Assembly: GCA_963656065.1 (NCBI GenBank)
Contig: CAVKGV010000013.1
Location: 1-54,483, forward strand
DNA: 54,483 bases
Direction of reading: 5' to 3'
Source of the DNA: Hallerella sp963656065
GTDB taxonomy: Bacteria > Fibrobacterota > Fibrobacteria > Fibrobacterales > Fibrobacteraceae
Position numbers and translations under genes: made by a program. A model generated the notes under the pieces. It did no database searches. It saw only the letters and a list, made by a program, of their open reading frames with translations, and was not told the origin of the DNA. Of this stretch, positions 17,232 to 24,916 are shown piece after piece (positions within the stretch are counted from its first letter, which is position 1; each line of letters opens with the position of its first letter).

Positions 17232-18584
17232 ATGACAAAGGAAGACATTCTTGAAAATCCCGACCAGTATGACCTTTCGATAGAAACCGTCGGCAAGGGA
17301 ACATTGCTTTCGCCGATGAAAGGCCTGAAGTTTGTCGATGATTCCATGCGGATCAGTCTATCGACGGATGTGGCGACAATCGAAAAGTTTGCCAAGGCGG
17401 GAAAGCCCATTCCGTCTCTCGAAGCGGCTGGTCCCCGGCAGATGATCTATCACGATCCTTCGTGGACGCGTGCGGCAATCGTCACCTGCGGCGGTCTCTG
17501 TCCGGGACTAAACAATGTCATCAAGAGCCTGGTCCGTGTTCTGTGGTTCGATTACGGCGTGCGGAACATTTTCGGAATTCCATACGGCTATCGCGGTCTC
17601 AATCCCGAATACGGATACGCTCCGCAGATCCTCGACCCGGATATCGTTGATAACATCCAGGAAGACGGCGGAACGATTCTCGGCAGTTCGCGCGGCGAAC
17701 AGAGCTCCGAAACGATGGTCGATACGCTGATGCGCTTGAACATCAACATGCTGTTCTGCATCGGCGGAGACGGAACGCTTCGCGGCGCTCGTGACATTGC
17801 CAAGGAAATCAAGCGTAGAAAACAGCCCATATCGGTCATCGGGATTCCCAAGACAATCGACAACGACCTGAACCTGGTCGATAGAACGTTTGGGTTTGAA
17901 ACGGCGGTCCTTGCCGCATGCAACGTGATAACCAGTGCCCACTGCGAAGCGAACGGAGCGTTCAACGGTCTCGGGCTGGTGAAGCTCATGGGCCGTGATT
18001 CCGGGTTTATCGCGGCGGACGCATCGCTTGCGACGACGGTCGTGAACTTCTGCCTGATTCCTGAAGTCCCGTTCAAGCTCGAAGGGGAAGGCGGACTTTT
18101 CAATGCGCTCGAAAACCGCTACGCGATAGGCAAGAAGCATGCGGTTCTTGTCGTTGCCGAAGGGGCGGGACAGCATCTGTTCAAAGGGCTTCCGCAGCGG
18201 AAGGACGCTTCGGGAAACATCCTTAAGTATGACATCGGCGACTATCTCGTCGAAAAGATTGGCGAGCATTTCAAGAAGGTCGGGACGGAAATCAACATCA
18301 AGTATTTTGACCCGAGCTACATGGTCCGCAGCATTCCCGCCAAGGGGACCGATGCGATTTTCTGCTACCAGCTGGCGGAAAACGCTGTCCATGCGGCGAT
18401 GGCGGGCAAGACGAATATGGTCGTCGGCAGTATGAACGAAAAGTTCACCCATGTGCCGATAGACTTCGCCGTGAGCGAACGTCGGAAGATCAAACCGGAC
18501 AGCCCGCTGTGGCACGCTGTGCTGGGTTCGACGCGTCAGCAGGACTATTTCACGGGAAAGTTCGCAAAACGCAAAAAACAATAA
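17232..18584 (+). CDS. pfkA: 6-phosphofructokinase, long group with mixed substrate motifs
   Basis: The 450-residue enzyme phosphorylates fructose 6-phosphate in glycolysis. The core is clear: GGLCPGLNNVI near residue 88, GGDGTLRGA near 178, PKTIDNDL near 206 and LMGRDSGFIA near 250. Gly in GGDG predicts ATP as phosphoryl donor, while Lys in PKTIDND is the residue seen in PPi-dependent and plant-type enzymes. The length and N-terminal extension fit the TP0108-like/plant-type ATP-PFK group. I chose ATG 17232 behind CACGAGG; an upstream in-frame start would overlap the kinase gene. Confidence 0.92.
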   Translation: MTKEDILENPDQYDLSIETVGKGTLLSPMKGLKFVDDSMRISLSTDVATIEKFAKAGKPIPSLEAAGPRQMIYHDPSWTRAAIVTCGGLCPGLNNVIKSLVRVLWFDYGVRNIFGIPYGYRGLNPEYGYAPQILDPDIVDNIQEDGGTILGSSRGEQSSETMVDTLMRLNINMLFCIGGDGTLRGARDIAKEIKRRKQPISVIGIPKTIDNDLNLVDRTFGFETAVLAACNVITSAHCEANGAFNGLGLVKLMGRDSGFIAADASLATTVVNFCLIPEVPFKLEGEGGLFNALENRYAIGKKHAVLVVAEGAGQHLFKGLPQRKDASGNILKYDIGDYLVEKIGEHFKKVGTEINIKYFDPSYMVRSIPAKGTDAIFCYQLAENAVHAAMAGKTNMVVGSMNEKFTHVPIDFAVSERRKIKPDSPLWHAVLGSTRQQDYFTGKFAKRKKQ

Positions 18585-18630
18585 TTATAAACATTTCCTT
18601 CTAAAGGAAAATTTCTAGCTTATACCTGCT

Positions 18631-18774
18631 ATGCTCACAAAAGAAGAAAAAGTCATCATTCGTACTGCGCTTATGGAATATCGCAACCTTCTTTTCAAGG
18701 CATTCCATGGAATCGAAGAAGAAAAAACGCGAATTGCCGCTGTAAATCGACTTCTCCAGACGTGGAAAATCTGA
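18631..18774 (+). CDS. Small helical protein, 47 residues
   Basis: A short ORF from ATG 18631 to TGA 18774 encodes a compact amphipathic helical protein beginning MLTKEEKVIIRTALMEYRNL and ending LLQTWKI. Composition is balanced (Lys, Glu, Ile, Leu) and unlike random sequence. It ends 10 bp before the next gene, suggesting an operon with it. A weak TTTCCTT/AAGGAAA hairpin at about 18595-18611 separates it from the phosphofructokinase gene. The ribosome binding site is poor, so expression is uncertain. No family is recognised. Confidence 0.5.
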   Translation: MLTKEEKVIIRTALMEYRNLLFKAFHGIEEEKTRIAAVNRLLQTWKI

Positions 18775-18784
18775 CCTGAAGAAA

Positions 18785-19534
18785 ATGTTTCGTTTCGCAT
18801 TCCTATTGCTTTTGTCGTTTGGCGTTGCCATGGCAAACAGCGACCTGGATAGCGGCAACTACTGGTTTGAAAACCGGGCGCTTCATTCAAAAAACGATCG
18901 GGCGGATTCCGCTGTTGTTGAAAAGATGATTCGTGCCTACAAGCGCGCGCTGAAAGATTCCGCTGTCGAGGAGATCGCTGCGGAAAAATTGCTTTACGCC
19001 TATTATTTCAAGGGTTGCCATGCGGTCTTTGATCACAAAGTGCGTTTGAAGCTGTTTGCCGAATCCAAGAAGTTCGGCGAGGAGATGCACGCGAAGTTTC
19101 CGAATAATGCGAAAATCACGTCGCTCTATGCGCAGAACCTTTCGCTGTGGGCGAACGAATACGGAGCGTTCCAGGCGGTCAAGGAGGGGGCGGCGGCAAA
19201 GGTCCGGGACCTTTCGCTCGAAGCGAAAAACTATCAGTTTCTCGGTCGCGCGCACCAGCTTCTTCCCTACATTCCCATCTTCTTGAACTGGCCCGACAAG
19301 AAACTCGCCGAAAAGTACCTGCTGATGGCGCACGAGGAAAATCCGAAGGACATCAACACGATGCTCTTTCTCGCGGAGCTGCGCTTTGACCAGAAACGCT
19401 ACGACGAAGCGTTGGCTTTTGTGGACGAGGCTCTCGACCGGGGCGTGCGCACGGATTTTCTGGTGGAAGACAAGCGGACCCGCTGGAAGCTGAAAGAACT
19501 CGGAAAAAAGATTCTCAAAAAAATCGGAAATTAG
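18785..19534 (+). CDS. Periplasmic TPR-like protein (possibly TatT-like)
   Basis: This 249-residue exported protein has a signal peptide (residues 1-17, cleaved after AMA) and an all-helical mature part with TPR-like pairs, for example near residues 35-75 and 175-220 (PKDINTMLFLAELRFDQKRY). The overall pattern resembles TatT-type TRAP accessory proteins, but no TRAP transporter genes are nearby, so I leave the function open. The hairpin at 19624-19645 can terminate its transcript. Confidence 0.6.
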   Translation: MFRFAFLLLLSFGVAMANSDLDSGNYWFENRALHSKNDRADSAVVEKMIRAYKRALKDSAVEEIAAEKLLYAYYFKGCHAVFDHKVRLKLFAESKKFGEEMHAKFPNNAKITSLYAQNLSLWANEYGAFQAVKEGAAAKVRDLSLEAKNYQFLGRAHQLLPYIPIFLNWPDKKLAEKYLLMAHEENPKDINTMLFLAELRFDQKRYDEALAFVDEALDRGVRTDFLVEDKRTRWKLKELGKKILKKIGN

Positions 19535-19613
19535 ATCGGAGACTAATTCAGTTTTGCAAATATTCTTTTGGACGGTAGGGCGCCCCGGAGATGCGTGAAA
19601 ATTTTTCTGACTA

Positions 19614-19645
19614 GACAAAAAAAGTTCGCTGCTTTTGCAACGAAC
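19614..19645 (-). terminator. Bidirectional intrinsic terminator
   Basis: A nine-bp stem (GTTCGCTGC, 19624-19632, with GCAACGAAC, 19637-19645, one G-U pair) has a TTTT loop. On the minus strand it is followed by seven T's and ends the tRNA-Glu transcript. On the plus strand CTTTTT follows, so it can also end the TPR gene. Confidence 0.8.
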
Positions 19646-19652
19646 CTTTTTA

Positions 19653-19725
19653 TACCCCCAACGGGATTCGAACCCATGTTCTGGGAATGAAAATCCCATG
19701 TCCTAGGCCTCTAGACGATAGGGGC
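19653..19725 (-). tRNA. tRNA-Glu (anticodon TTC)
   Basis: A 73-nt cloverleaf lies on the minus strand. The acceptor starts GCCCCTA, the D arm contains TCGTCTAGAGGCCTAGGAC, the anticodon stem-loop is GGGATTTTCATTCCC, and the T arm contains GGTTCGAATCC. The anticodon TTC specifies glutamate. The CCA end is not encoded. Its own promoter (19743-19770) and terminator (19614-19645) make it a single-gene unit. Confidence 0.97.
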
Positions 19726-19742
19726 ATCGCTTAGATGTGCCA

Positions 19743-19770
19743 AATATAGGAAACTATTTGCGTTAGTCAA
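19743..19770 (-). promoter_or_regulatory. Promoter of tRNA-Glu
   Basis: On the minus strand, TTGACT (19765-19770) and TATATT (19743-19748) are separated by 16 bp, placing the start about 10 bp before the mature tRNA 5' end. Confidence 0.8.
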
Positions 19771-19803
19771 GGGGAAAAGTTTAAAATTCTATTTTTAATT
19801 TCC

Positions 19804-21372
19804 ATGAATCCCTCCGATTGGTTAAAAAGGAATCTCCGCGGGGCTTTTTTCCGCCTGTTTCCGCTGGTTTTGCTTGCGAGCCTTGCCGATGCGGCGCTTT
19901 TGGGGGCGATTCGCCTCTTTATGGAAATTCTGGGAAGGAAAGTGGATTTCCCGCTCGGGTGTTGGCTCTTGGGAACTTTTTTGCTGGTCGTTTTGCGCTG
20001 GGGATTTTCTTTTTTGCGCGGCGTCTCGATTGAAAAAATGTGTCGCCGGCTGGAAACAGGGCTTTTCCTGTGGTTTGCGCGGCGGCTGCGGACGCTTGCG
20101 CCTAAATTTTTCCACAAAGAAAAAAGCGGGGAACGCCTGATGGTCGCCTATGACGCCGTGCATGTCGTGGGTTTTAGCGCGGAATCCCTGATGCTTGCGT
20201 TGCAGGCCGTCTTGCAGCTCCTCGTTTTCTTGCCGGTCCTGTTTTTTATTTCGCCGGGGCTTACGTTCGCCGTGCTGCTCATCGTGCTTCCGATCGTTTC
20301 CTATGTGCAGCGGAAACTACACGCCCTGAAGCCTTCTGTCGAGGGAGAGATGGCGTTCCGCGGAAAGCTTCGCTCCGAGATGGAACAGGCAAAACGTTTT
20401 TACCGGCTGTGGAGCTCCGGGGAAGAGCTTTTGCAAATCGGGAAAAATGTCCTGGCTTCGATTCGCGGCGTGCAGGAGTCCGGTCTGGGCGTCGGAAGGC
20501 GGAAAGTCGCGCTTTCCCAAGGGATGGAATCTTTTTCGCTTCTCGCGGTTGTCCTGGTTCTCGCCTTTTGCGGCTGGATGATTCTTTCGGGTCGCTTGGA
20601 TGCCGAAGGGCTTGTCCTGTATTGTTCCGCACTGTTCCTTTGCTACAAGCCTGTCAAGGAATGCGCCCGCTTGCTTCCCCAGATCCGGCTTGCGAAGAGC
20701 GCCCAGAACGCGTTGATGGATTTGGAAAAGGAACCGAGGAAACGGAAGCGAATCTTTCAGGAAGAACAATCGCTTGTCTTTTCGAAAGTCCGTTTCGCCT
20801 ATGGGGATTTTGCGCAGTGTAAACCGGTTTTCGATGGACTGGATCTTCGGATTCTTTTTGAAAAGCCGGTTCTTTTGCAAGGTCCAAATGGTTGCGGAAA
20901 GTCGACTTTTTTGCGCTTGGCTTGCGGATTGGAAGAGCCTGATTCCGGGGAAGTTTTTTTGCCGGGAACACTTGCCGAAAGCGGGATCTTTTTCGTTTCG
21001 CAGGATTTGATTTTGCCGGATGCGGAAATTCTGTCGCAGCGGATTGGGAAGCTTCGTGACGATGCCGCCTTTTTGAAAATGATGAATTTGCTGTCTGCGG
21101 AGCGTCTGCTCGGAAAACGCGGACTTTCGGGCGGTGAACGCGCCAAGGTTGCCCTTCTGTGGGCGCTTTCTTCTCCGGCGAAAATGGTCCTGCTCGATGA
21201 GCCTTTCGCCTTTATCGCCGAACGGGAACGGGAACCGATTCTGAAATGCTTTTTGGAATGTTCGGAATTTTACGGGAAATGGGTCTTCCTTGCGTCGCAC
21301 GAACCGATTGAAGATGATTTGAAGAAACGCTTCGAGGTCCTGGATTTTTCCGGAATGGAATGCTTGCGATGA
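19804..21372 (+). CDS. ABC exporter half-transporter
   Basis: The 522-residue protein fuses an N-terminal membrane domain (helices near 17-37, 55-75, 130-165 and 235-280) to a C-terminal ATPase. The ATPase shows Walker A (GPNGCGKST, near residue 361), the signature LSGGERAK and Walker B (MVLLDEPF). It is short for an exporter. The membrane domain resembles CydCD/MsbA-like half-transporters only loosely, so the substrate is unknown. It overlaps the next gene by 4 bp (ATGA), and the run continues through waaA and ispH, which suggests an envelope-related role. Confidence 0.85.
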   Translation: MNPSDWLKRNLRGAFFRLFPLVLLASLADAALLGAIRLFMEILGRKVDFPLGCWLLGTFLLVVLRWGFSFLRGVSIEKMCRRLETGLFLWFARRLRTLAPKFFHKEKSGERLMVAYDAVHVVGFSAESLMLALQAVLQLLVFLPVLFFISPGLTFAVLLIVLPIVSYVQRKLHALKPSVEGEMAFRGKLRSEMEQAKRFYRLWSSGEELLQIGKNVLASIRGVQESGLGVGRRKVALSQGMESFSLLAVVLVLAFCGWMILSGRLDAEGLVLYCSALFLCYKPVKECARLLPQIRLAKSAQNALMDLEKEPRKRKRIFQEEQSLVFSKVRFAYGDFAQCKPVFDGLDLRILFEKPVLLQGPNGCGKSTFLRLACGLEEPDSGEVFLPGTLAESGIFFVSQDLILPDAEILSQRIGKLRDDAAFLKMMNLLSAERLLGKRGLSGGERAKVALLWALSSPAKMVLLDEPFAFIAEREREPILKCFLECSEFYGKWVFLASHEPIEDDLKKRFEVLDFSGMECLR

Positions 21373-21953
21373 AATGGCTCTATCGATTCCGCGGAGAAAT
21401 TTTGGGCGCCTTCGCTCTTGTTCTCTGGATGTTTCCTTCTTCTTCAAAACGGATTTCCCTGTCGGCGGTTTGCCTTGCTCTGCTCGGCATTTTCTTGCGC
21501 CTTGAAGCGCGCCGCGTTATCGGGGAGCATTCGCGGGAACGGGAAACGTCCGCTCCGGAGCTGGTGACTTTCGGAATCTATTCGAAATTGCGCCATCCTC
21601 TGTATCTGTCGAATCTGTGCTTTTGCTTTGCGTTCATCCTGTTTCATCTCGGTTTTTGCGCACTTGCGTTTTGCCTGGCTCTGCCCGTTGCCTTGTTCGT
21701 ATTTTCCCTGGCGAAATCCGAAGACATTTTTTTGTCGGGAAAATTTGGGCAGGAATTCTTTGAATGGAAACGCAACACCCCGATGTTCTTTCCGAACGGG
21801 AAAGGAATGCCGGAAACTTTTGCGTCGGACGGGAAAAAGAAGATTTGGTGCGCTCTTTGGAGCGATCGCTGGACATGGTTCTGGCTTTTGTTTTATACAT
21901 TTCTGCTAGTGTTGCGTCGGCATCTGGAATTGCCGTTCGCTTTGGTTTTTTAA
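21369..21953 (+). CDS. Isoprenylcysteine carboxyl methyltransferase-like membrane methyltransferase
   Basis: This 194-residue integral membrane protein has about five helices. Its conserved C-terminal core contains GIYSKLRHPLYLSN near residue 70, the S-adenosylmethionine-binding region of the ICMT/PEMT superfamily, and a later acidic E-FG-EFFEWKRNTPMFFP segment. Bacterial members methylate membrane lipids or prenylated substrates; the substrate here is not evident. The start is ATG 21369, in a 4-bp overlap with the ABC gene; an ATG nine bases upstream is also possible. Confidence 0.75.
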   Translation: MKWLYRFRGEILGAFALVLWMFPSSSKRISLSAVCLALLGIFLRLEARRVIGEHSRERETSAPELVTFGIYSKLRHPLYLSNLCFCFAFILFHLGFCALAFCLALPVALFVFSLAKSEDIFLSGKFGQEFFEWKRNTPMFFPNGKGMPETFASDGKKKIWCALWSDRWTWFWLLFYTFLLVLRRHLELPFALVF

Positions 21954-21960
21954 GGCCCTT

Positions 21961-23196
21961 ATGATCGGTTTGGAAATCGTTCGGAATGTTGTCGGTGTCG
22001 TGGCCCGCGTGGCAAGCAAGGTCGCTCCGTTGAATGAAAAGTTCCGGATTGCAGAACGCCTGGATGGACCGTTCGCGGAAGGACCGTGCTTGTGGATGCA
22101 CGGGGCGAGCCTTGGCGAATGCAGGATGCTCCTCGGTCTTGCCAAGATTTTGGCGGACGAAGTTTCGGGTTTGCCGCCGATTCTTATTACGACGCAAAAG
22201 GTCGAAGTGGAAGATTTTTTAAAACCGCTTGCCGCCCAGTGCGGCTTCTCCGTCTCCATCGCTCCGCTAGATACGCCGCAAGGGATGGAACGTTTTTTGA
22301 AAAAGGCCGATCCGCTTCTGCTCGTTCTCGCGGAAAATGAACTTTGGCCGGGATTTTTGTCTGCGATGCGGCAACGCTTTAAACGTCCCTCGGTGGCCCT
22401 GGTTTCCGGGCGTTTTTACCGTTGCCTTTCCGTGGAGGCGTTTGGCTGTATCGGTTTCGTTTCGATGCAGACGTCTGCCGACCTGGCGCGGTTTATGGCA
22501 GCCTGCGACTATCTGGTTTCGGCAAAATCAATCGTCGGCGGAGACTGGAAGCTTTTGCCGTGGTCAAAGAATCCCGAAAATCCGAAGACGGGCGAACCTC
22601 TGCTCGATACGGTGTTCCTTTCGTTTCACCGGGAAGAGTTAAAGCCTCTTGCGAAAATGGTTGAACTGGCGATGTCCGCCGGGGAGGCTGTGGCGGTCGC
22701 TCCGCGGTTTGAATCGGAACTTCCGGTTTTTCGGAGCGTTTTCTCGAAAATGAACATTTCCGTGGTGGAATGGCCTTCCGTGAAGCGGGGCGCCGTTTCG
22801 CTGGTGACGGCTTATGGCAAGTTTTCCGCGGTCTTGCGAATTTCCCGGTCGGCGGTTGTCGGCGGTTCGTTTGCGCGTTCGCTCGGCGTGCATGATTTCT
22901 GGGAACCGCTGCGGATGAACGTGCCGACTTGTATCGGTCCGTATTTCCGGGGACAGCGTGAAGCGGTTCGCGAGCTGATTCGCGAAAAGGCTCTGGCCCA
23001 AATCCAGAAAGCTTCCGAATACCCGAGTAGAAAATTTCCTTCGTCGGAAGATGTCGGGCGTTTCCTTTCGCGGGAAAGGGAAAGAATTTTGGCGTCCTAT
23101 GAAGCGTTCCGGCGATTTGTCGAAGCGGTCCTTAAACGGAACGGCGTTTCGGGTGATGCCTTTTCAGAACCAAAACAGATGGAATCTTCAAAATGA
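21961..23196 (+). CDS. waaA: 3-deoxy-D-manno-octulosonic acid transferase
   Basis: This glycosyltransferase family 30 enzyme of 411 residues transfers Kdo from CMP-Kdo to lipid A precursor at the inner membrane. Diagnostic features are the HGASLGEC motif near residue 41 (catalytic Glu), PILITTQK, ENELWPGFL near residue 120, and the C-terminal VVGGSFARSLGVHDFWEPL with IGPYF. The protein is divergent from Escherichia coli WaaA but has normal length. It shares a 4-bp ATGA overlap with ispH downstream. Confidence 0.88.
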   Translation: MIGLEIVRNVVGVVARVASKVAPLNEKFRIAERLDGPFAEGPCLWMHGASLGECRMLLGLAKILADEVSGLPPILITTQKVEVEDFLKPLAAQCGFSVSIAPLDTPQGMERFLKKADPLLLVLAENELWPGFLSAMRQRFKRPSVALVSGRFYRCLSVEAFGCIGFVSMQTSADLARFMAACDYLVSAKSIVGGDWKLLPWSKNPENPKTGEPLLDTVFLSFHREELKPLAKMVELAMSAGEAVAVAPRFESELPVFRSVFSKMNISVVEWPSVKRGAVSLVTAYGKFSAVLRISRSAVVGGSFARSLGVHDFWEPLRMNVPTCIGPYFRGQREAVRELIREKALAQIQKASEYPSRKFPSSEDVGRFLSRERERILASYEAFRRFVEAVLKRNGVSGDAFSEPKQMESSK

Positions 23197-24125
23197 AAAA
23201 ACTTTATTTGGCAAGTCCGCGTGGCTTTTGCGCCGGAGTGGATCGCGCGTTGCACGTCGTAACCAAGGCCCTTGAAAAATTTGGTGCGCCGATTTACGTC
23301 CGCCACGAAATTGTCCACAACGCATTCGTCGTCAGCCGTTTTCGCAAGCAGGGAGCGGTTTTTGTCGAAGATTTGAAGGATGTCCCTGAATTCGGCACGG
23401 TCGTCTTTTCTGCACACGGCGTTCCCGAGCATGTTTACGAAGAGGCGAAGGCGCGGAATCTGCACGTTCTCGATGCGACTTGTCCCTTGGTCCAGCGTGT
23501 CCATATGAGCGCGAAACGGCATTATGCCGAGGGTAAGCACGTGATTTTGATTGGACATGCGGGACATGCCGAGGTTGAAGGGCATTTGGGGCAGCTTCCC
23601 AAGGGGGCGATTACGCTAATCCGGAATGCGGAAGACGTAAAAAAGCTCTGTTTCCCGTCTGGAACGAAGCTTGCCTACATCACCCAAACGACGCTTTCCG
23701 CTTCGGAAACAAAGGGCGTAATCGAAGCCTTGCGCGAAGCTTTTCCTGGCATCGAAGGACCGGTGCGCGGCGATATCTGCTATGCGACGGGAAACCGCCA
23801 GGGAACGGTTGCTTCGCTTTGCGGCAAGGTGCAGTTTTTGCTTGTCGTCGGGTCAAAATCTTCCTCCAATTCCAGCAGGCTTGCGGAGCTCGGTTCGGAG
23901 CATGGCATTGCGTCACGCTTAATCGACAGCGTGGAAGACATTGATGAATCGTGGTTTGATGGGATTGAATCGGTGGGGCTTTCAAGCGGGGCTAGCGCTC
24001 CGGAAGACCTGGTCCAGGACGTTGTGTCCTGGATGAGGCTGAAATATCCGGGAATTGATGTCGAAAATTGGGTCACGATGCAGGAGAAGGTAAAGTTTCC
24101 ACTACCAACGGAATTGGTGTCTTGA
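23193..24125 (+). CDS. ispH: 4-hydroxy-3-methylbut-2-enyl diphosphate reductase
   Basis: This is the last enzyme of the MEP isoprenoid pathway, a [4Fe-4S] protein of 310 residues. The three cluster cysteines are in GFCAGV (residue 11), DATCPL (near 97) and GDICYATGNRQ (near 195). The conserved HGVPEHV, GHAGHAEVEGHLGQ and SSGASAPEDLVQDV segments are present. The start ATG 23193 overlaps the waaA stop by 4 bp. The rpmB promoter overlaps its last codons. Confidence 0.97.
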   Translation: MKKLYLASPRGFCAGVDRALHVVTKALEKFGAPIYVRHEIVHNAFVVSRFRKQGAVFVEDLKDVPEFGTVVFSAHGVPEHVYEEAKARNLHVLDATCPLVQRVHMSAKRHYAEGKHVILIGHAGHAEVEGHLGQLPKGAITLIRNAEDVKKLCFPSGTKLAYITQTTLSASETKGVIEALREAFPGIEGPVRGDICYATGNRQGTVASLCGKVQFLLVVGSKSSSNSSRLAELGSEHGIASRLIDSVEDIDESWFDGIESVGLSSGASAPEDLVQDVVSWMRLKYPGIDVENWVTMQEKVKFPLPTELVS

Positions 24126-24150
24126 CGAAAAGCGACAAATTAACTAATGT
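24122..24150 (+). promoter_or_regulatory. Promoter of rpmB
   Basis: TTGACG (24122-24127), a spacer of exactly 17 bp and TAATGT (24145-24150) lie at the very end of ispH. This gives a leader of about 25 nt before the rpmB start at 24182. Confidence 0.75.
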
Positions 24151-24181
24151 TGTGCCCATAAAAAAACACGGAGTTTATACA

Positions 24182-24403
24182 ATGAGCCGTATTTGTCAAG
24201 TTTCTGGAAAAGGCGCCCTCGTCGGCAACATGGTTTCGCATTCCAACCGCAAGAAGTTGGTGAAGCAGTATCCGAATCTTCAAACGAAGCGTTTCTACGT
24301 TCCGGAAGAAGATCGCTGGGTGACTCTCCGCGTGAGCGCTGCGGGACTTCGCACTATCCAGAAGCGCGGCATCTTTGCCGTTATTCAGGAACTCGGAATC
24401 TAG
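24182..24403 (+). CDS. rpmB: 50S ribosomal protein L28
   Basis: The 73-residue large-subunit protein starts MSRICQVSGKG and contains SHSNRKKL and the C-terminal VSAAGLRTIQKRGI, all diagnostic of L28. The start is ATG 24182, with CGGAG about ten bases upstream. Only one of the usual zinc-binding cysteine positions (Cys5) is present, so it is probably the zinc-free type. It has its own promoter and terminator. No rpmG (L33) follows, unlike in many genomes. Confidence 0.97.
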   Translation: MSRICQVSGKGALVGNMVSHSNRKKLVKQYPNLQTKRFYVPEEDRWVTLRVSAAGLRTIQKRGIFAVIQELGI

Positions 24404-24427
24404 TCGTTCCGAATTTTTAGAAAGGTT

Positions 24428-24460
24428 CCGCTTTGTTCGCAAAGCGGCTTTTCGTGTTTT
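24428..24460 (+). terminator. Intrinsic terminator of rpmB
   Basis: A perfect eight-bp stem, CCGCTTTG (24428-24435) with CAAAGCGG (24440-24447), has a TTCG tetraloop and is followed by CTTTTCGTGTTTT. Confidence 0.8.
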
Positions 24461-24488
24461 AAATGCTTGATGAATAAATTTTTATTTC

Positions 24489-24855
24489 GCTGTCATCCTG
24501 GGCGAAATTTTGACCATCGGCGCTTAGAACGCTGAGAGTGGAGTGTGAAGAGTTGAGAGTGGAGTGACTTTTGAGTGAACTTTTTCTTCTAGCGGTCATC
24601 CTGGAGCGTAGCAATGCGGAGCGATAGGATCCAGATCAGAACTTGGAGCTGAGAAATTAGAGTGGAGTGTGGAGAGTTGAGAGTGGAGTGACTTTTGAGC
24701 GAACTTTTCCTTCTAGCGGTCATCCTGGAGGGAGCTCCGCGACCGATAGGATCCATATCAGAGCTTAAAGATGGATTCTATCACTCCCTTCGGGAGTTCC
24801 AGAATGACGGTGAACACCGGTTCTTTGACCTCTCCAGAATGACGGTGCAGGAAAA
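24489..24855. repeat. Composite dispersed repeat cluster
   Basis: Most of the 513-bp gap after rpmB is repeats. A GA-rich segment (GAGAGTGGAGTG...TTTTGAG.GAACTTTT..CTTCTAGCG) occurs twice as a direct repeat, at about 24533-24596 and 24657-24718, a period near 124 bp. Each copy runs directly into the GTCATCCTGGAG...GATAGGATCCA unit (24597-24636 and 24719-24757). The second is followed head-to-head by an inverted unit (24771-24816), then a partial inverted unit (24827-24846). A degenerate unit lies at 24492-24505. No gene is supported here. Confidence 0.8.
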
Positions 24856-24916
24856 CGGTTCGCTTCGCGGACAACTCCACCATCAAAGCTTAAACGTCCG
24901 CTGTTCTAAGCTTTGC

